Origin: Candidatus Hatepunaea meridiana
GTDB lineage: Bacteria > Electryoneota > AABM5-125-24 > Hatepunaeales > Hatepunaeaceae
Assembly: GCA_030765125.1 (NCBI GenBank)
Contig: JAVCDD010000339.1
Location: forward strand, 1-46,719
Length of the DNA stretch: 46,719 bases
Reading direction: 5' to 3'
Under the pieces are notes generated by a model. It ran no database searches. It saw only the letters and a list, made by a program, of their open reading frames with translations, and was not told the DNA's origin. Positions within the stretch are counted from its first letter, which is position 1. Every line of letters starts with the position of its first letter. Of the stretch, positions 8,093 through 16,631 are shown piece by piece. The position numbers and the translations under genes were made by a program.

Positions 8093-8563
8093 ATGCATGA
8101 TATACAATACATCGAAGGAAACGAGGAGCTATTAGACCAAATCGAGCCATTATGGCTTAAGCTCAGCGAGCATCATCAGACGGTTACGAAGTATTTCAGT
8201 TATAGCTTCTCACCCTTCACTTTCCAACGCCGGAAGGCTGTTCTCCTGAACAAGGTGCGAGGCGAGTTCATCAAGGTTGATCTCGCGAAGGACACGGATA
8301 CCGGTCGGATAGTTGGCTATTGTCTGAGCACTATTGTTGACACGGGTATTGGCAAAGAGGGTGAGGTCGAATCAATCTATATTGAACCGGAATACCGGAA
8401 CTTATTAATCGGTGACCGTCTGATGAAAAACGCTCTGGAATGGATGGATGGACATAAAGTTACGCGGAAGAAGGTGGGTGTAGTCTATGGAAACGAGAGG
8501 GTGTTTGCGTTTTATGAAAGATATGGATTTTATCCGGGGGCAACGATTTTGAGACAGGTTTAG
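8093..8563 (+). CDS. GNAT family N-acetyltransferase
   Basis: This is a 156-residue acetyltransferase. The GNAT core is visible as VGYCLSTIV, VESIYIEPEYRNLLIGDRL (acetyl-CoA loop, weakly matching RxxGxG/A) and a late FYERYGFYPG. The ATG at 8093 is preferred over the TTG at 8087, which lies inside the toxin stop region. It sits directly behind the AbrB/RelE pair and may travel with it. The substrate is unknown. Confidence 0.82.
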   Translation: MHDIQYIEGNEELLDQIEPLWLKLSEHHQTVTKYFSYSFSPFTFQRRKAVLLNKVRGEFIKVDLAKDTDTGRIVGYCLSTIVDTGIGKEGEVESIYIEPEYRNLLIGDRLMKNALEWMDGHKVTRKKVGVVYGNERVFAFYERYGFYPGATILRQV

Positions 8564-8657
8564 GAATTCTTTGTAAGAATTGATTTTAGCTTCTCTTAAA
8601 CAGAATTCTCTCAGGTGATAGCGTCTGACAGCACGAGATAAAAACAAGGATATATAA

Positions 8658-8918
8658 ATGGATTCAGAAGGAAAACCAAAGAGATTTGACCGGATTCTCG
8701 ATTGGTTGATGCCAATAATGATGTTCGTAGTCGGTATTGTATACTTTGTGAATAACGGCTTAGTATTGTTTCTAATCACTTTTATCGCTGTGGGAATTCT
8801 TTCGTTACCTCCTGTAAAAGAGAGGCTTCGACATTACCCAAAACCAGTAAGTCCTATATGTTGGGCGGTTGTTACGATTCTTATGTTGGTTTTGCTTATT
8901 CAGGTGTGTGTTAAATAG
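8658..8918 (+). CDS. Small membrane protein
   Basis: This 86-residue protein has a charged N-terminus and two or three hydrophobic helices (about residues 14-32, 34-50 and 66-84). It follows AAGGA at a good spacing. I recognise no family. The first ~20 codons and the leader are imperfectly repeated at 9119. Confidence 0.6.
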   Translation: MDSEGKPKRFDRILDWLMPIMMFVVGIVYFVNNGLVLFLITFIAVGILSLPPVKERLRHYPKPVSPICWAVVTILMLVLLIQVCVK

Positions 8919-8949
8919 ATAGTGATAGGAATTGTTGTACTGCGTTGCT

Positions 8950-9105
8950 GTCAGGTTTCAATCCCAAACCTTCCGGATAGAAACCTGACGGGAACATATA
9001 TACTATGCCAGTTGAGGGAATCTGTCACTACGTAGGGTCTACTGACAAAATGAGGGAGATATTGTAAAATATTGGAGTTTTTCAGTAGCCCCTACGTAAT
9101 AAAAC
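8950..9105. repeat. GTCAGGTTTC palindrome and GTAGGG/CCCTAC inverted pair
   Basis: A GTCAGGTTTC...GAAACCTGACGGGAAC palindrome (8950-8994) matches units in 1264-1450. It is followed by an inverted pair: ACGTAGGGTCTACTGA at about 9033 and TCAGTAGCCCCTACGTA at about 9081-9098. The latter resembles the GTAGGGGC repeats at 39692 and 45330. Confidence 0.6.
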
Positions 9106-9118
9106 AAGGATGTACAAA

Positions 9119-9214
9119 ATGGATTCACAAGAGAAACTGAAGAAGTCCAATCAGGTTCTCGGCTGGGCATTGTACATGTCGAAACCTAATAGAAAGGGTA
9201 TATCTCCTGATTAG
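9119..9214 (+). pseudogene. 5' fragment similar to the small membrane protein gene
   Basis: A 31-codon ORF starts with MDSQEKLKKSNQVLGWALYM, which aligns with MDSEGKPKRFDRILDWLMPI of the gene at 8658. The leader AAACAAGGAT is also shared. Similarity ends after about 20 codons. It looks like a duplicated, truncated gene start and is probably not functional. Confidence 0.5.
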
Positions 9215-9271
9215 ATAGAATTAATCCTGCATTAAAAAAAGGACTGGAGTTGGTTCAAAATTACAATATAA

Positions 9272-11440
9272 ATGACGACACCCACTGAACATCGCAAATT
9301 TGGTACATTCCTGGGAGTTTATACACCATCGTTACTCACCATCCTGGGAGTCATTATGTACCTCCGTTTCGGATGGATGGTGGGAAACGCCGGATTAATC
9401 CCGTCGTTGTTGATTGTAATAGTCTGTAGTCTGTTAACATTCATTACTGCTCTTTCAATTTCTACCATCGCTACCAATATGAACGTTGGAGTTGGAGGCG
9501 AATACTTCCTTCTCTCTCGCAGCCTGGGGCTCGAAATGGGTGGCGCTATCGGTGTTCCGCTTTTTTTGGCACGGACAGCATCTATAACATTGTACTCGTT
9601 CGGATTGGCAGAATCATTCAGGTTCATTTGGACCGATATCCCGGTGCCACTAATAACTGCAGTGATTATTATAATATTAACGGTTATTTCCGGTAAGAGC
9701 GCTTCGGTTGCGTTGAAAATTCAAGTGCCGTTAATGATTGGGGTGGGAATATCGATCATTGTAATGGTGATTGGAGTATTTACAAAACCGCTGCATACAC
9801 CTCAGTTATGGGGTGAATACCCTGATGCAACCGGTTTCTGGATGGTATTGGCAGTTTACTTTCCTGCGGTGACGGGTTTCAGCGCTGGTGTTGGGATGTC
9901 TGGTGATTTGAAGGATCCGGGACGTTCGATCCCGTTCGGATCGATGGCAGCAGTATTGACCGGATTCTTGCTATATATGACTATACCTGTTGTTCTCGCA
10001 TTTGCTGCGCCACCAGAAGAATTGGTCGGCAACAGCTTGATCTGGATGGACGTTGCTTTCGTCTCGATACTGATTTTGCCTGGTATGTGGGGGGCAATAT
10101 TATCCTCTAGTATAGGAAGTGTGCTCGGCGGTCCAAGGGTTCTGCAATCGCTGTCGATGGACCGGATAATGCCGGCTTTCCTGAGCAAGACAACGAAAGA
10201 TGGACAGCCGATGATAGCGACCTATATTACCGGATTGCTGGCGTTGGCATTGGTGATGATGGGTGGTTTAAATGCAGTAGCGCCTATAGTAACGATTTTC
10301 TTTCTTACACTGTACATTGCAGTAAATCTGGTTGCAGCGTTGGAATCGCTTATCGGTGATCCGTCGTTCAGACCTCGTATAAGAATCCCCTGGTTTCTCT
10401 CGTTATCAGCAGCGGTCGGAGCGACGATATTAATGTTCTTAACAAACAAGTTAGCCTGCCTGATTGCGATTGTTATGGAGATTTTAATCTGGTTATGGCT
10501 CAAGCGAAGGGCGATGCGGAGATCGTTTGGGGATCTGCGTCGAGGTTTATGGATGTCTTCAGCGCGATTAGCGTTATCAAAATTGCAAACTCTTCCAACT
10601 GATCAACGCAATTGGCGACCCGATCTCTTGCTCTTTGCCGGAGACGTCCATAAACGTCTTGAATTGGTACGGTTAGCGTTGTGGTTGGGGCAGCATAGGG
10701 GGATACTAAACGTTTGCCAGTTAATAGAGCAGAACCTCGATGAAAACAGTCGCAATCTTGATGGGATGGTGAAGGATGCTGATGAGTATATGTTGTCTAA
10801 CGGTATGGTTGCCTTTAACTCGGTTTACGTTGTCCCATCCTACGATGAGGGTGTTAGAACGGTTGTACAGGCGAATGGTATTGGTGATTTGTCACCTAAT
10901 ACGGTGATGTTCGGATGGTCGACGAAGCGGGAACGATTAATAGGACAATTGAAGCTGATTCGCCCTTTGAGCAGACTCAACAAATCGCTGCTTATTTGCA
11001 GGATTGCTCCCAAACCAACATGGGAACGGACGAAGCGCATAGATATTTGGTGGCGCGGTATGCAATATAACGGTGATATGATGCTGCTGTTCGCACATCT
11101 TCTGTCGCTCAATCCGGAATGGTATGGTAGTCACATAACTATTAAGAGTGTTGTAACCAGTGATGATTTGAAGAATAAGATGGAAGATTCTCTCCATAAA
11201 ATGATACCATCAACGCGTATAAAAGCGGAACCGAAAGTGATTGTACAGCGATCTGGTGAATCGTTCCAGGATATATTGAAGGACGAATCGAACGGAGCGG
11301 AAATCGTATTCCTCGGACTTGCCGATCCGGTTCCCGGTAAGGAAGCAGCTTACGCTGACACCTTGATTGAGATGGTTGAGAAGCTGCCGACGGTGATCTT
11401 GGTTAAGAACTCGTCGGTGTTTACCGGGAAACTAGTGTGA
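9272..11440 (+). CDS. SLC12-like cation-chloride cotransporter / APC permease
   Basis: The 722-residue protein has about 12 hydrophobic helices in residues 10-415, beginning with GTFLGVYTPSLLTILGVIMY, a motif of the cation-chloride cotransporter branch of the APC superfamily. A second helical half includes GMSGDLKDPGRSIP. A cytoplasmic C-terminal domain of about 300 residues resembles the SLC12 C-terminal regulatory domain. It probably carries ions or amino acids across the inner membrane. It is not an obvious aromatic-acid transporter and appears to be part of the inserted accessory block. Confidence 0.85.
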   Translation: MTTPTEHRKFGTFLGVYTPSLLTILGVIMYLRFGWMVGNAGLIPSLLIVIVCSLLTFITALSISTIATNMNVGVGGEYFLLSRSLGLEMGGAIGVPLFLARTASITLYSFGLAESFRFIWTDIPVPLITAVIIIILTVISGKSASVALKIQVPLMIGVGISIIVMVIGVFTKPLHTPQLWGEYPDATGFWMVLAVYFPAVTGFSAGVGMSGDLKDPGRSIPFGSMAAVLTGFLLYMTIPVVLAFAAPPEELVGNSLIWMDVAFVSILILPGMWGAILSSSIGSVLGGPRVLQSLSMDRIMPAFLSKTTKDGQPMIATYITGLLALALVMMGGLNAVAPIVTIFFLTLYIAVNLVAALESLIGDPSFRPRIRIPWFLSLSAAVGATILMFLTNKLACLIAIVMEILIWLWLKRRAMRRSFGDLRRGLWMSSARLALSKLQTLPTDQRNWRPDLLLFAGDVHKRLELVRLALWLGQHRGILNVCQLIEQNLDENSRNLDGMVKDADEYMLSNGMVAFNSVYVVPSYDEGVRTVVQANGIGDLSPNTVMFGWSTKRERLIGQLKLIRPLSRLNKSLLICRIAPKPTWERTKRIDIWWRGMQYNGDMMLLFAHLLSLNPEWYGSHITIKSVVTSDDLKNKMEDSLHKMIPSTRIKAEPKVIVQRSGESFQDILKDESNGAEIVFLGLADPVPGKEAAYADTLIEMVEKLPTVILVKNSSVFTGKLV

Positions 11441-11658
11441 AAGATAGATGGGTTTGTCAGGTGCATCACCGGTTGGCGCTCGATTGTCCTCAGACAGCTT
11501 AAACTATATGGAGTTCGTAAGATAGAAGAGACAGACATTTGTGAAAAGTAAGGCTGATTTGGTTATTGGGTTAATCCGAAAGATTAGTTCGTTTGTTATC
11601 GAAAGATTGCCAGAACAGTACCGTTAATTGAGAGTTTAATTACAAGGAAGGATTGATT
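11441..11658. other. Intergenic, no feature recognised
   Basis: About 218 bp with no supported gene. The last bases carry AAGGAAGG, the ribosome binding site of the HicB-like gene. Confidence 0.4.
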
Positions 11659-11937
11659 ATGAGCAATTACACCTGCCTTATAAAGAAAGAGGGCAAACAA
11701 TACGCATCCCTGTGTGTAGAGCTGGACGTAGCCTCTTGCGGGGATACAGCGGATGAAGCCCTTGAGGGACTTAAGGATGCTGTAGAGACGTATCTGGAAT
11801 TTATGAAAGATGAAGGGCGCGAGGATGAAATATACCGCCCCGTTCCTATGGGTGAATTGAAGGATTTTCTTTTTACGGAGCCAAGAAAGAGGGAATGCTC
11901 CTTAAAAGCTATTCCGCTTGAACTTGAATATGCTTAA
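11659..11937 (+). CDS. hicB: HicB-family antitoxin
   Basis: This 92-residue protein has the partial RNase H-like HicB fold: YTCLIKKEGKQYASLCVELD followed by GDTADEALEGLKDAVETYLE. A short C-terminal segment could act as the DNA-binding or toxin-binding tail. AAGGAAGG precedes the ATG at 11659. The stop overlaps the following HicA-like gene, giving the less usual antitoxin-first order. Confidence 0.85.
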   Translation: MSNYTCLIKKEGKQYASLCVELDVASCGDTADEALEGLKDAVETYLEFMKDEGREDEIYRPVPMGELKDFLFTEPRKRECSLKAIPLELEYA

Positions 11938-12160
11938 GAATCTCTCAAGCGAAGATGTAGCTCGGATTCTCCGCGTGATTGGCATTATCCTGAAAAGGAG
12001 AGGTAAGGAAGATGTATATACAGGGGAATACAATGGCAGGATTCGTGTCGTGATAGTGCCACGCAATAAAAGGAGTATTCCATCTGGAACTTTAAGCTCG
12101 ATATGGAGGCAAGCCGGGATTACGAAGGATGTTGCGGAAAAAATATGGCGACAGCTTTAA
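11930..12160 (+). CDS. hicA: HicA-like toxin lacking the usual histidine
   Basis: The 76-residue protein keeps the HicA double-stranded-RNA-binding-like layout: LSSEDVARILRVIGI, then RRGKEDVY, then a VVIVPRN strand and GTLSSIWRQAGI. The usual GSHxxY catalytic histidine is replaced by GKEDVY. It may be a divergent subgroup or an inactive toxin. It starts 8 bp inside hicB, consistent with coupled translation. Confidence 0.75.
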   Translation: MLKNLSSEDVARILRVIGIILKRRGKEDVYTGEYNGRIRVVIVPRNKRSIPSGTLSSIWRQAGITKDVAEKIWRQL

Positions 12161-12191
12161 CAGACAATTGAAGAAAACGCAGGAGTCTGAT

Positions 12192-12428
12192 ATGAGCAAA
12201 GAGACATTGCTCGTTGAAGCGAAGATATTCAGTGATTTCAAAAAGTTATCCCGAAACTGTAAGAAAGAAGCGGCGGATTTCATTGCCTTCCTGAAAGTAA
12301 AAGAAGAGCTTGAAGCAACTAAAGAGATCATCAATGATAAGGATTTCATGGAAAGCATAATGCGAGGCGATGAAGATTTTGAGGCCGGACGATTCAAGAA
12401 ATGGTCTGAGGTTAAGGAAGATGTATGA
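12192..12428 (+). CDS. RelB-like antitoxin
   Basis: A 78-residue acidic helical protein starting MSKETLLVEAKIFSDF and ending in a GRFKKWSEVKEDV tail typical of RelB/StbD-type antitoxins. The start at 12192 has AGGAG upstream; the longer frame from 12129 overlaps hicA. Its cognate toxin gene follows but is cut short after 25 codons (12421-12498), so the antitoxin appears to be orphaned. Confidence 0.7.
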   Translation: MSKETLLVEAKIFSDFKKLSRNCKKEAADFIAFLKVKEELEATKEIINDKDFMESIMRGDEDFEAGRFKKWSEVKEDV

Positions 12429-12498
12429 AATCTTCATATCTCATGAAGCTGAGAAACAATACACAAAATTTGACTCTAAGATTATACAAAATGGATAA
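12421..12498 (+). pseudogene. Truncated RelE-type toxin (5' fragment)
   Basis: The frame starting at 12421 reads MYEIFISHEAEKQYTKFDSK and stops after 25 codons. This matches the N-terminal strand and helix of RelE toxins. It overlaps the end of the antitoxin by 8 bp, the usual toxin-antitoxin spacing. Homology ends where the DUF5677-like gene starts (ATG at 12491), and no remainder of the toxin is found downstream. It was probably destroyed by insertion or replacement. Confidence 0.7.
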
Positions 12499-13447
12499 AA
12501 AATATAAACTCACATCATCCATAATAGAAAATGGAAGGGATTTTGGTCTATTGGTAGATTCTATATTTCTGGTTTCAGAATTTACAAAACAAACAGATAT
12601 TATTTCAATTGGAAACGACTGGTTATTAGATGCGGATATGATGTTATACAAGGCGTTCTCACACGGATGTACCATTAAACACTTAACATATGGCACTCCG
12701 ATCCCAATTTTAACTCAAGGATTAGTAGATGTATCATCAATTAACGTCCTTACAAGAGCATTGTTAGAGACCACTTTAGTGTTCTATTACTTGTTCATCA
12801 CATCAAATAATAGTGATGAGAGACAGCTAAGATATCTTAAATGGCAATTAAGCGATTTATTAAAAAGGCAATCAATGATGAAAGACTTAAGGTACTCTGG
12901 AGATGATAAGGAGGCTGTTCGAAAATCAGACGAAGTGAATGTAAAAATAATTAGAGATAAAATTAAACAGAACAAGGAGTTTAAATACCTTACAGCTAAA
13001 CAACAGAAATATGTAATTGAGAATTTTCAAGATTGGCGATTACCGTTACAGGATCATGGATATTATCCTTCATGGATTAAATTAGGTAGAGATGCTGGTT
13101 TAAACAATCACTATTCTGAATTATTTTACAACCATATTAGCAGCTATGCCCATTCTGGAAGCATGAGTATTTTACAATTGCGACAGGGCAATAAAGAATC
13201 CATAGATACATCTATAAGAACTTCTATAACGGCAACTATGGTAGCATTTGCAATGATTATTAAAGGCTTCTGGGAAATTGTTCCCATGTCCGAACAAGCT
13301 CTAAATGACCTTGAAATGCATAAAAGTTCAGTAGATATTTGGTATTCCATTGGTACAAAAGAAGATCAGGATGTTACGAAAGAATCTTCAAAAACACATA
13401 ATCTGGATTCCCGCCTGCACGGGAATGACAGCACGATAAAGAATTAA
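12491..13447 (+). CDS. DUF5677-like protein
   Basis: About 318 residues, mainly helical, with a DUF5677-like pattern: VLTRALLETTLVFYYLF in the first half and SSYAHSGSM in the second, resembling a conserved RxxxE and H pair. A different member lies at 37706. The start at 12491 is chosen because the frame upstream overlaps a truncated relE. It is AT-richer than its neighbours, which suggests transfer. The last ~20 codons are repeat-derived: a CTGGATTCCCGCC...GGGAATGACAG palindrome encodes LDSRLHGNDS, so the native C-terminus was replaced. Confidence 0.65.
   Translation: MDKKYKLTSSIIENGRDFGLLVDSIFLVSEFTKQTDIISIGNDWLLDADMMLYKAFSHGCTIKHLTYGTPIPILTQGLVDVSSINVLTRALLETTLVFYYLFITSNNSDERQLRYLKWQLSDLLKRQSMMKDLRYSGDDKEAVRKSDEVNVKIIRDKIKQNKEFKYLTAKQQKYVIENFQDWRLPLQDHGYYPSWIKLGRDAGLNNHYSELFYNHISSYAHSGSMSILQLRQGNKESIDTSIRTSITATMVAFAMIIKGFWEIVPMSEQALNDLEMHKSSVDIWYSIGTKEDQDVTKESSKTHNLDSRLHGNDSTIKN
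13403..13431. repeat. GATTCCCG / CGGGAATGACAG palindrome inside a coding end
   Basis: A single copy of the palindrome also seen at 1015 and 1170. It is read in frame as the C-terminus of the DUF5677-like protein. Confidence 0.75.
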
Positions 13448-13455
13448 TACTTAAG

Positions 13456-13508
13456 AGCTTGCTAAATTATAAACTTATAAACTTACAAACTTGCCAACTT
13501 GCTAACTA
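13456..13508. repeat. Low-complexity AAACTTACAAACTTGC repeat
   Basis: Words of the form AAACTTATAAACTT and CAAACTTGCC. A related block lies at 20692-20755 (AAGTTCGCAAGTTTGC and reverse complement), where it again fills a gap between genes. Confidence 0.55.
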
Positions 13509-13519
13509 AAGGAAAATAA

Positions 13520-13576
13520 ATGCCAAAATACCCAACAGAACAACTTAAATGCTGGAATAAGGCGAAGGAGCAATAA
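13520..13576 (+). pseudogene. Duplicated 5' fragment of bcrB
   Basis: Eighteen codons reading [18 protein letters not shown] and a stop. The first ~50 bases are nearly identical to the start of bcrB at 14262 ([18 protein letters not shown]). The stop codon overlaps the ATG of the next antitoxin (TAATG), so translation could couple into it. The 640-bp antitoxin/PIN pair lies between the fragment and intact bcrB. Confidence 0.8.
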
Positions 13577-13824
13577 TGTCAACAGCAACGATAGACAAAA
13601 TGGAACTTAAAGAGAAAATCTCATTATTGCCAGAAGAGAGAGTCAATGAAGTGAAGTCTTTTATTGATTTCATTCTGGCTCAATCTGAGATGATAAAACA
13701 AACCCCTACTAATTTGCGTGGTATCTGGAAGAATAAGGGATTTGAAAAGATTAACGATCTGGATTCCGAGCTTAAAGATTTGCGGAAAGAGATGAATGAT
13801 TCCATTTTAAAGAGGGAATTCTAA
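13576..13824 (+). CDS. Antitoxin of a PIN-domain toxin pair
   Basis: This 82-residue, helical, charged protein begins with a segment like DUF2281 antitoxins (LKEKISLLPEERVNEVKSFI). The C-terminal half is strongly charged and could wrap the toxin. Its ATG overlaps the stop of the bcrB fragment, so it may use the borrowed bcrB leader for translation. The PIN toxin starts 1 bp after its stop. Confidence 0.75.
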   Translation: MSTATIDKMELKEKISLLPEERVNEVKSFIDFILAQSEMIKQTPTNLRGIWKNKGFEKINDLDSELKDLRKEMNDSILKREF

Positions 13825-13825
13825 C

Positions 13826-14215
13826 GTGCATTATTTATTGGATACTGTCACGATAGTCCGTCACTTTACGGATAGTGGAAAAATTGGTGTAAAAGCCCGC
13901 AAACTTCTTAATGTTCAAAATGCTGATAGCGATTATTTCCACATTTCTGTGATTAGTTTGATGGAAATACTGTATCTGTCTGAAAAGAGACGAATCAAAA
14001 TAGATTTGAGAGAGACATTAGACGAAATCAATCGATCATCAATGTATTCCGTGATTGATTTAACCACTGAAATCATTGAAACTGCTTCTACAATTGATTT
14101 CTACGAGCTTCACGATAGATTGATACTTGCCACTGCGAAATGGTTGCAAGTACCTATTATTTCGAGTGATGTAATGTTCAGTGATGTCCCCGGAATTGAA
14201 GTTGTGTGGAACTGA
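13826..14215 (+). CDS. PIN-domain toxin (VapC-like)
   Basis: A 129-residue PIN nuclease with a GTG start. Acidic residues of the fold are visible: LLDTVTIV near the N-terminus (Asp6), MEILYLSE (Glu48 area), and HDRLILATAKWL with IISSDVMF near the C-terminus. It would cleave RNA. It pairs with the antitoxin just upstream and lies between the duplicated ends of bcrB. Confidence 0.85.
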   Translation: MHYLLDTVTIVRHFTDSGKIGVKARKLLNVQNADSDYFHISVISLMEILYLSEKRRIKIDLRETLDEINRSSMYSVIDLTTEIIETASTIDFYELHDRLILATAKWLQVPIISSDVMFSDVPGIEVVWN

Positions 14216-14261
14216 AAACCGAATTAAGACCATAATTAATACATACAGGTAAATAAAAACA

Positions 14262-15557
14262 ATGCCAAAATACCCAACAGAACCCTTAAAATGCTGGAAT
14301 AAAGCTAAGGAATTGCGGGATAAGTATTACCGCGATTATGCTTCCGCTCACGAACGCGGCGGACTGCGCTGGACCGGCGGCGCCTGGTCGTTCGATGCCA
14401 TCCCTGCCGGACTGGGGGACGATATCTACCCGATCACCGGCGAGCCGTATGCCGCCTCCATTGCCTTCAATAAAAAGTTCTCGCTGCGCTGCCTCGAAGC
14501 TACCGAATCCAAAGGCTGGGCGCGCGATCTGTGCAGCTATATGCGCAACTACTGGGGATCGATGTACCTCAATGAATACAACCAGGGCGGAAAATATCCC
14601 AAGCCGGACTTTGCTTTCCAGGATCATATCTGCTGCAGCCACGCTAAGTGGTATCAGCACGTCGCGGAACACGAGGATATTCCCTACTTCTGCATAGACG
14701 TCTCCGTCGGTCCGTATAAAGACCTCGATGAGGACCGATTGATGTTCGTCGTCAACCAGATGCACGAATCAATCGAATTCCTCGAAAAGGTCACCGGACG
14801 CACATACGATGACGAAAAGTTAATCGAAGCGGTCAAAAACGACTGCCGCGCAACGTCGACCTGGGCTGAAATCTGCACATTTAACAAAAACGTCCCCGCG
14901 CCGTTAGATGAAAAGTCTATGTACTCACTTTACGTCTTCAACACGCTGCAGAAATCATCTAAGGATGTCGCTGACTTTTACGATGAACTGCTCGATGAGG
15001 TAAAGGATCGCGTCGAACGCGGCATCGCGGCAGTAGCCAACGAACGCTGCCGTCTGATGTCCGACACTCAGCCGCCGTGGGGCTTCCTCAAGATATTCCG
15101 CTACCTTGAAAAGTTCGGAGCCATCTCAATAGGCAGCCTCTACACCTTCGGATTGGAAGGCATCTGGGAGGACAAACCGGACGGATCGTGGGGACCGCGC
15201 ACGACGCCTATGGATAAAGGCATCCCTATTGACACGCGCGACCAGGCGCTACGAGTACTCGCCGACTGGAACCTGTCCAAGCCGGAGTGGCAGCACTTCT
15301 ATGATCCTGACCTCAAGACCAAGATGATGTTGCGCATTGCTAAAGAGTGGAAACTTGACGGCGTGATGCTGCACATGAACCGCGGTTGCGAGGGACTGTC
15401 CTGTGGTATTGCTGAGAACCGTCTCGGCATCGCTGAAACCGGCATCCCCATAATGACCTTCGAGGGCAATATGGGCGACGAGCGCGAATTCGACGAAAGT
15501 CAGACCCAAGACCGCATCGAAGCGTTTATGGAAACGCTGGGAATCGATAAAACGTAA
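14262..15557 (+). CDS. bcrB: Benzoyl-CoA reductase subunit B (BcrB/BzdO-like)
   Basis: The 431-residue protein is a 2-hydroxyacyl-CoA dehydratase family subunit of BcrB length. Visible features are [10 protein letters not shown] (61-69), Cys77, [10 protein letters not shown] (91-100), HICCSHAKW (Cys124/125) and a late [10 protein letters not shown]. It partners with BcrC to carry the [4Fe-4S] clusters and the benzoyl-CoA site. The first 50 bases are duplicated 740 bp upstream (13520), with a toxin-antitoxin pair between. It is followed by the ATPase subunits D and A. Confidence 0.9.
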   Translation: MPKYPTEPLKCWNKAKELRDKYYRDYASAHERGGLRWTGGAWSFDAIPAGLGDDIYPITGEPYAASIAFNKKFSLRCLEATESKGWARDLCSYMRNYWGSMYLNEYNQGGKYPKPDFAFQDHICCSHAKWYQHVAEHEDIPYFCIDVSVGPYKDLDEDRLMFVVNQMHESIEFLEKVTGRTYDDEKLIEAVKNDCRATSTWAEICTFNKNVPAPLDEKSMYSLYVFNTLQKSSKDVADFYDELLDEVKDRVERGIAAVANERCRLMSDTQPPWGFLKIFRYLEKFGAISIGSLYTFGLEGIWEDKPDGSWGPRTTPMDKGIPIDTRDQALRVLADWNLSKPEWQHFYDPDLKTKMMLRIAKEWKLDGVMLHMNRGCEGLSCGIAENRLGIAETGIPIMTFEGNMGDEREFDESQTQDRIEAFMETLGIDKT

Positions 15558-15824
15558 AAATAAATAATTCACAACAGATTTAGCAGATTAAACAGATAAG
15601 AGTTTGAGTTCAGAGTCCCGAGTTCAGAGTTCAACCTTCAGGTTGTTTTCCTTCCCGAACTAACGGAGTGGAATTTAAGCTCAAGACAACCTAAAGGTCG
15701 AACTCTGAACTCTGAACACAAGACAACCTAAAGGTTGAACTCTGAACTTTGGACTCTAAACTATTAAACTCTGTTCCCTCTGCGTTCTCTGCGGTAAAAT
15801 AAATTCAAACCGGAGTAACCTTAT
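15558..15824. repeat. Intergenic repeats: CAGATTTAGCAGATT and GAGTTCAGAGTTC words
   Basis: No gene seen. GAGTTCAGAGTTCAACC and its reverse complement GGTTGAACTCTGAAC alternate at about 15605-15760, with CTTCAGGTTG / CAACCTAAAGG between. The block therefore contains several overlapping inverted repeats. A CTCTGCG...GCGGT word precedes the next gene. Confidence 0.55.
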
Positions 15825-16604
15825 ATGATAACAGCCGGAATGGATCTGGGCGCTAAAACCATTAAGATTGTAATAATGAAAGATGGTCAGGTAATCGCCC
15901 GGGTCAAGAAACTTTCAGGATTTGAACAGGAAATCCTGGCGAAAGAAGTGATGAATGAAGCGCTTGTTCAAGCCGGGATAGAACTTGACCAGGTAGATAA
16001 AACCGTCGCAACCGGAGTCGGCAGAAAGACAGCTCCATTTGCCACCGATATAATAACCGAGGTCGGCGCAGCGGCGCGAGGCGCAATTGCCAGAAACCCA
16101 AATTTGCGCACTGTACTCGACATCGGAGCCGAGGAGGGACGCGCTATTATCGTTACACCCGAGGGACGCGTCAAGGACTTCGCTATCAACGAAAAGTGCG
16201 CCGCCGGATCGGGAACCTTTGTGGAAGCGATGGCGCGTGCTCTGGAGATCACAATCGAGGATTTCGGACCGATGTCTCTGACGTCCGATAAAGCTGTCCC
16301 GATGAATGCCCAATGCGCCGTTTTTGCAGAGAGCGAAGTCGTGTCATTACTGCACGCCCGCACTCCCAAGAACGACATCACCCGCGCCGTCTGCGACGCT
16401 ATATCCAGTCGTATCGTGTCGATGGCGCGACGCGTGTCCATTGAACCGGAGGTTATCCTGATCGGTGGGATGGCGTATAACGTCGGCTTTGTTGCTTCTA
16501 TGAAACGAACGCTCACCGAAATGGTCATTCAAGTTCCCGACAACCCGGAATTTGTAGGCGCTGAGGGAGCGGCGTGGATTGCGCACGACAAACTTGGTGG
16601 TTAA
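15825..16604 (+). CDS. bcrD: Benzoyl-CoA reductase ATPase subunit (BcrD/BzdP-like)
   Basis: A 259-residue ASKHA-fold ATPase of the BcrAD/BadFG family. The phosphate-1 loop is GMDLGAKTIK (5-14). DIGAEEGRAI (99-108) replaces the DxGGQD motif, as in the BcrD-type subunit. Cys125 (EKCAAGSG) and Cys164 (AQCAVFAE) would ligate the [4Fe-4S] cluster shared with the partner subunit. Together the two ATPases drive electrons to subunits B and C at the cost of ATP. It is slightly short for the family. Confidence 0.87.
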   Translation: MITAGMDLGAKTIKIVIMKDGQVIARVKKLSGFEQEILAKEVMNEALVQAGIELDQVDKTVATGVGRKTAPFATDIITEVGAAARGAIARNPNLRTVLDIGAEEGRAIIVTPEGRVKDFAINEKCAAGSGTFVEAMARALEITIEDFGPMSLTSDKAVPMNAQCAVFAESEVVSLLHARTPKNDITRAVCDAISSRIVSMARRVSIEPEVILIGGMAYNVGFVASMKRTLTEMVIQVPDNPEFVGAEGAAWIAHDKLGG

Positions 16605-16631
16605 ATTACGATGTTATAGAAGTTTAAAGTC

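Noticed and set aside
12425-12490. Upstream start (12425) for the DUF5677-like gene
   Set aside because: That stretch overlaps the relE fragment in another frame, and its peptide shows no family resemblance, whereas homology-like sequence begins at 12491.
14286-14765. Long minus-strand ORF opposite bcrB
   Set aside because: It is a codon-bias shadow of bcrB, which has clear family motifs throughout.
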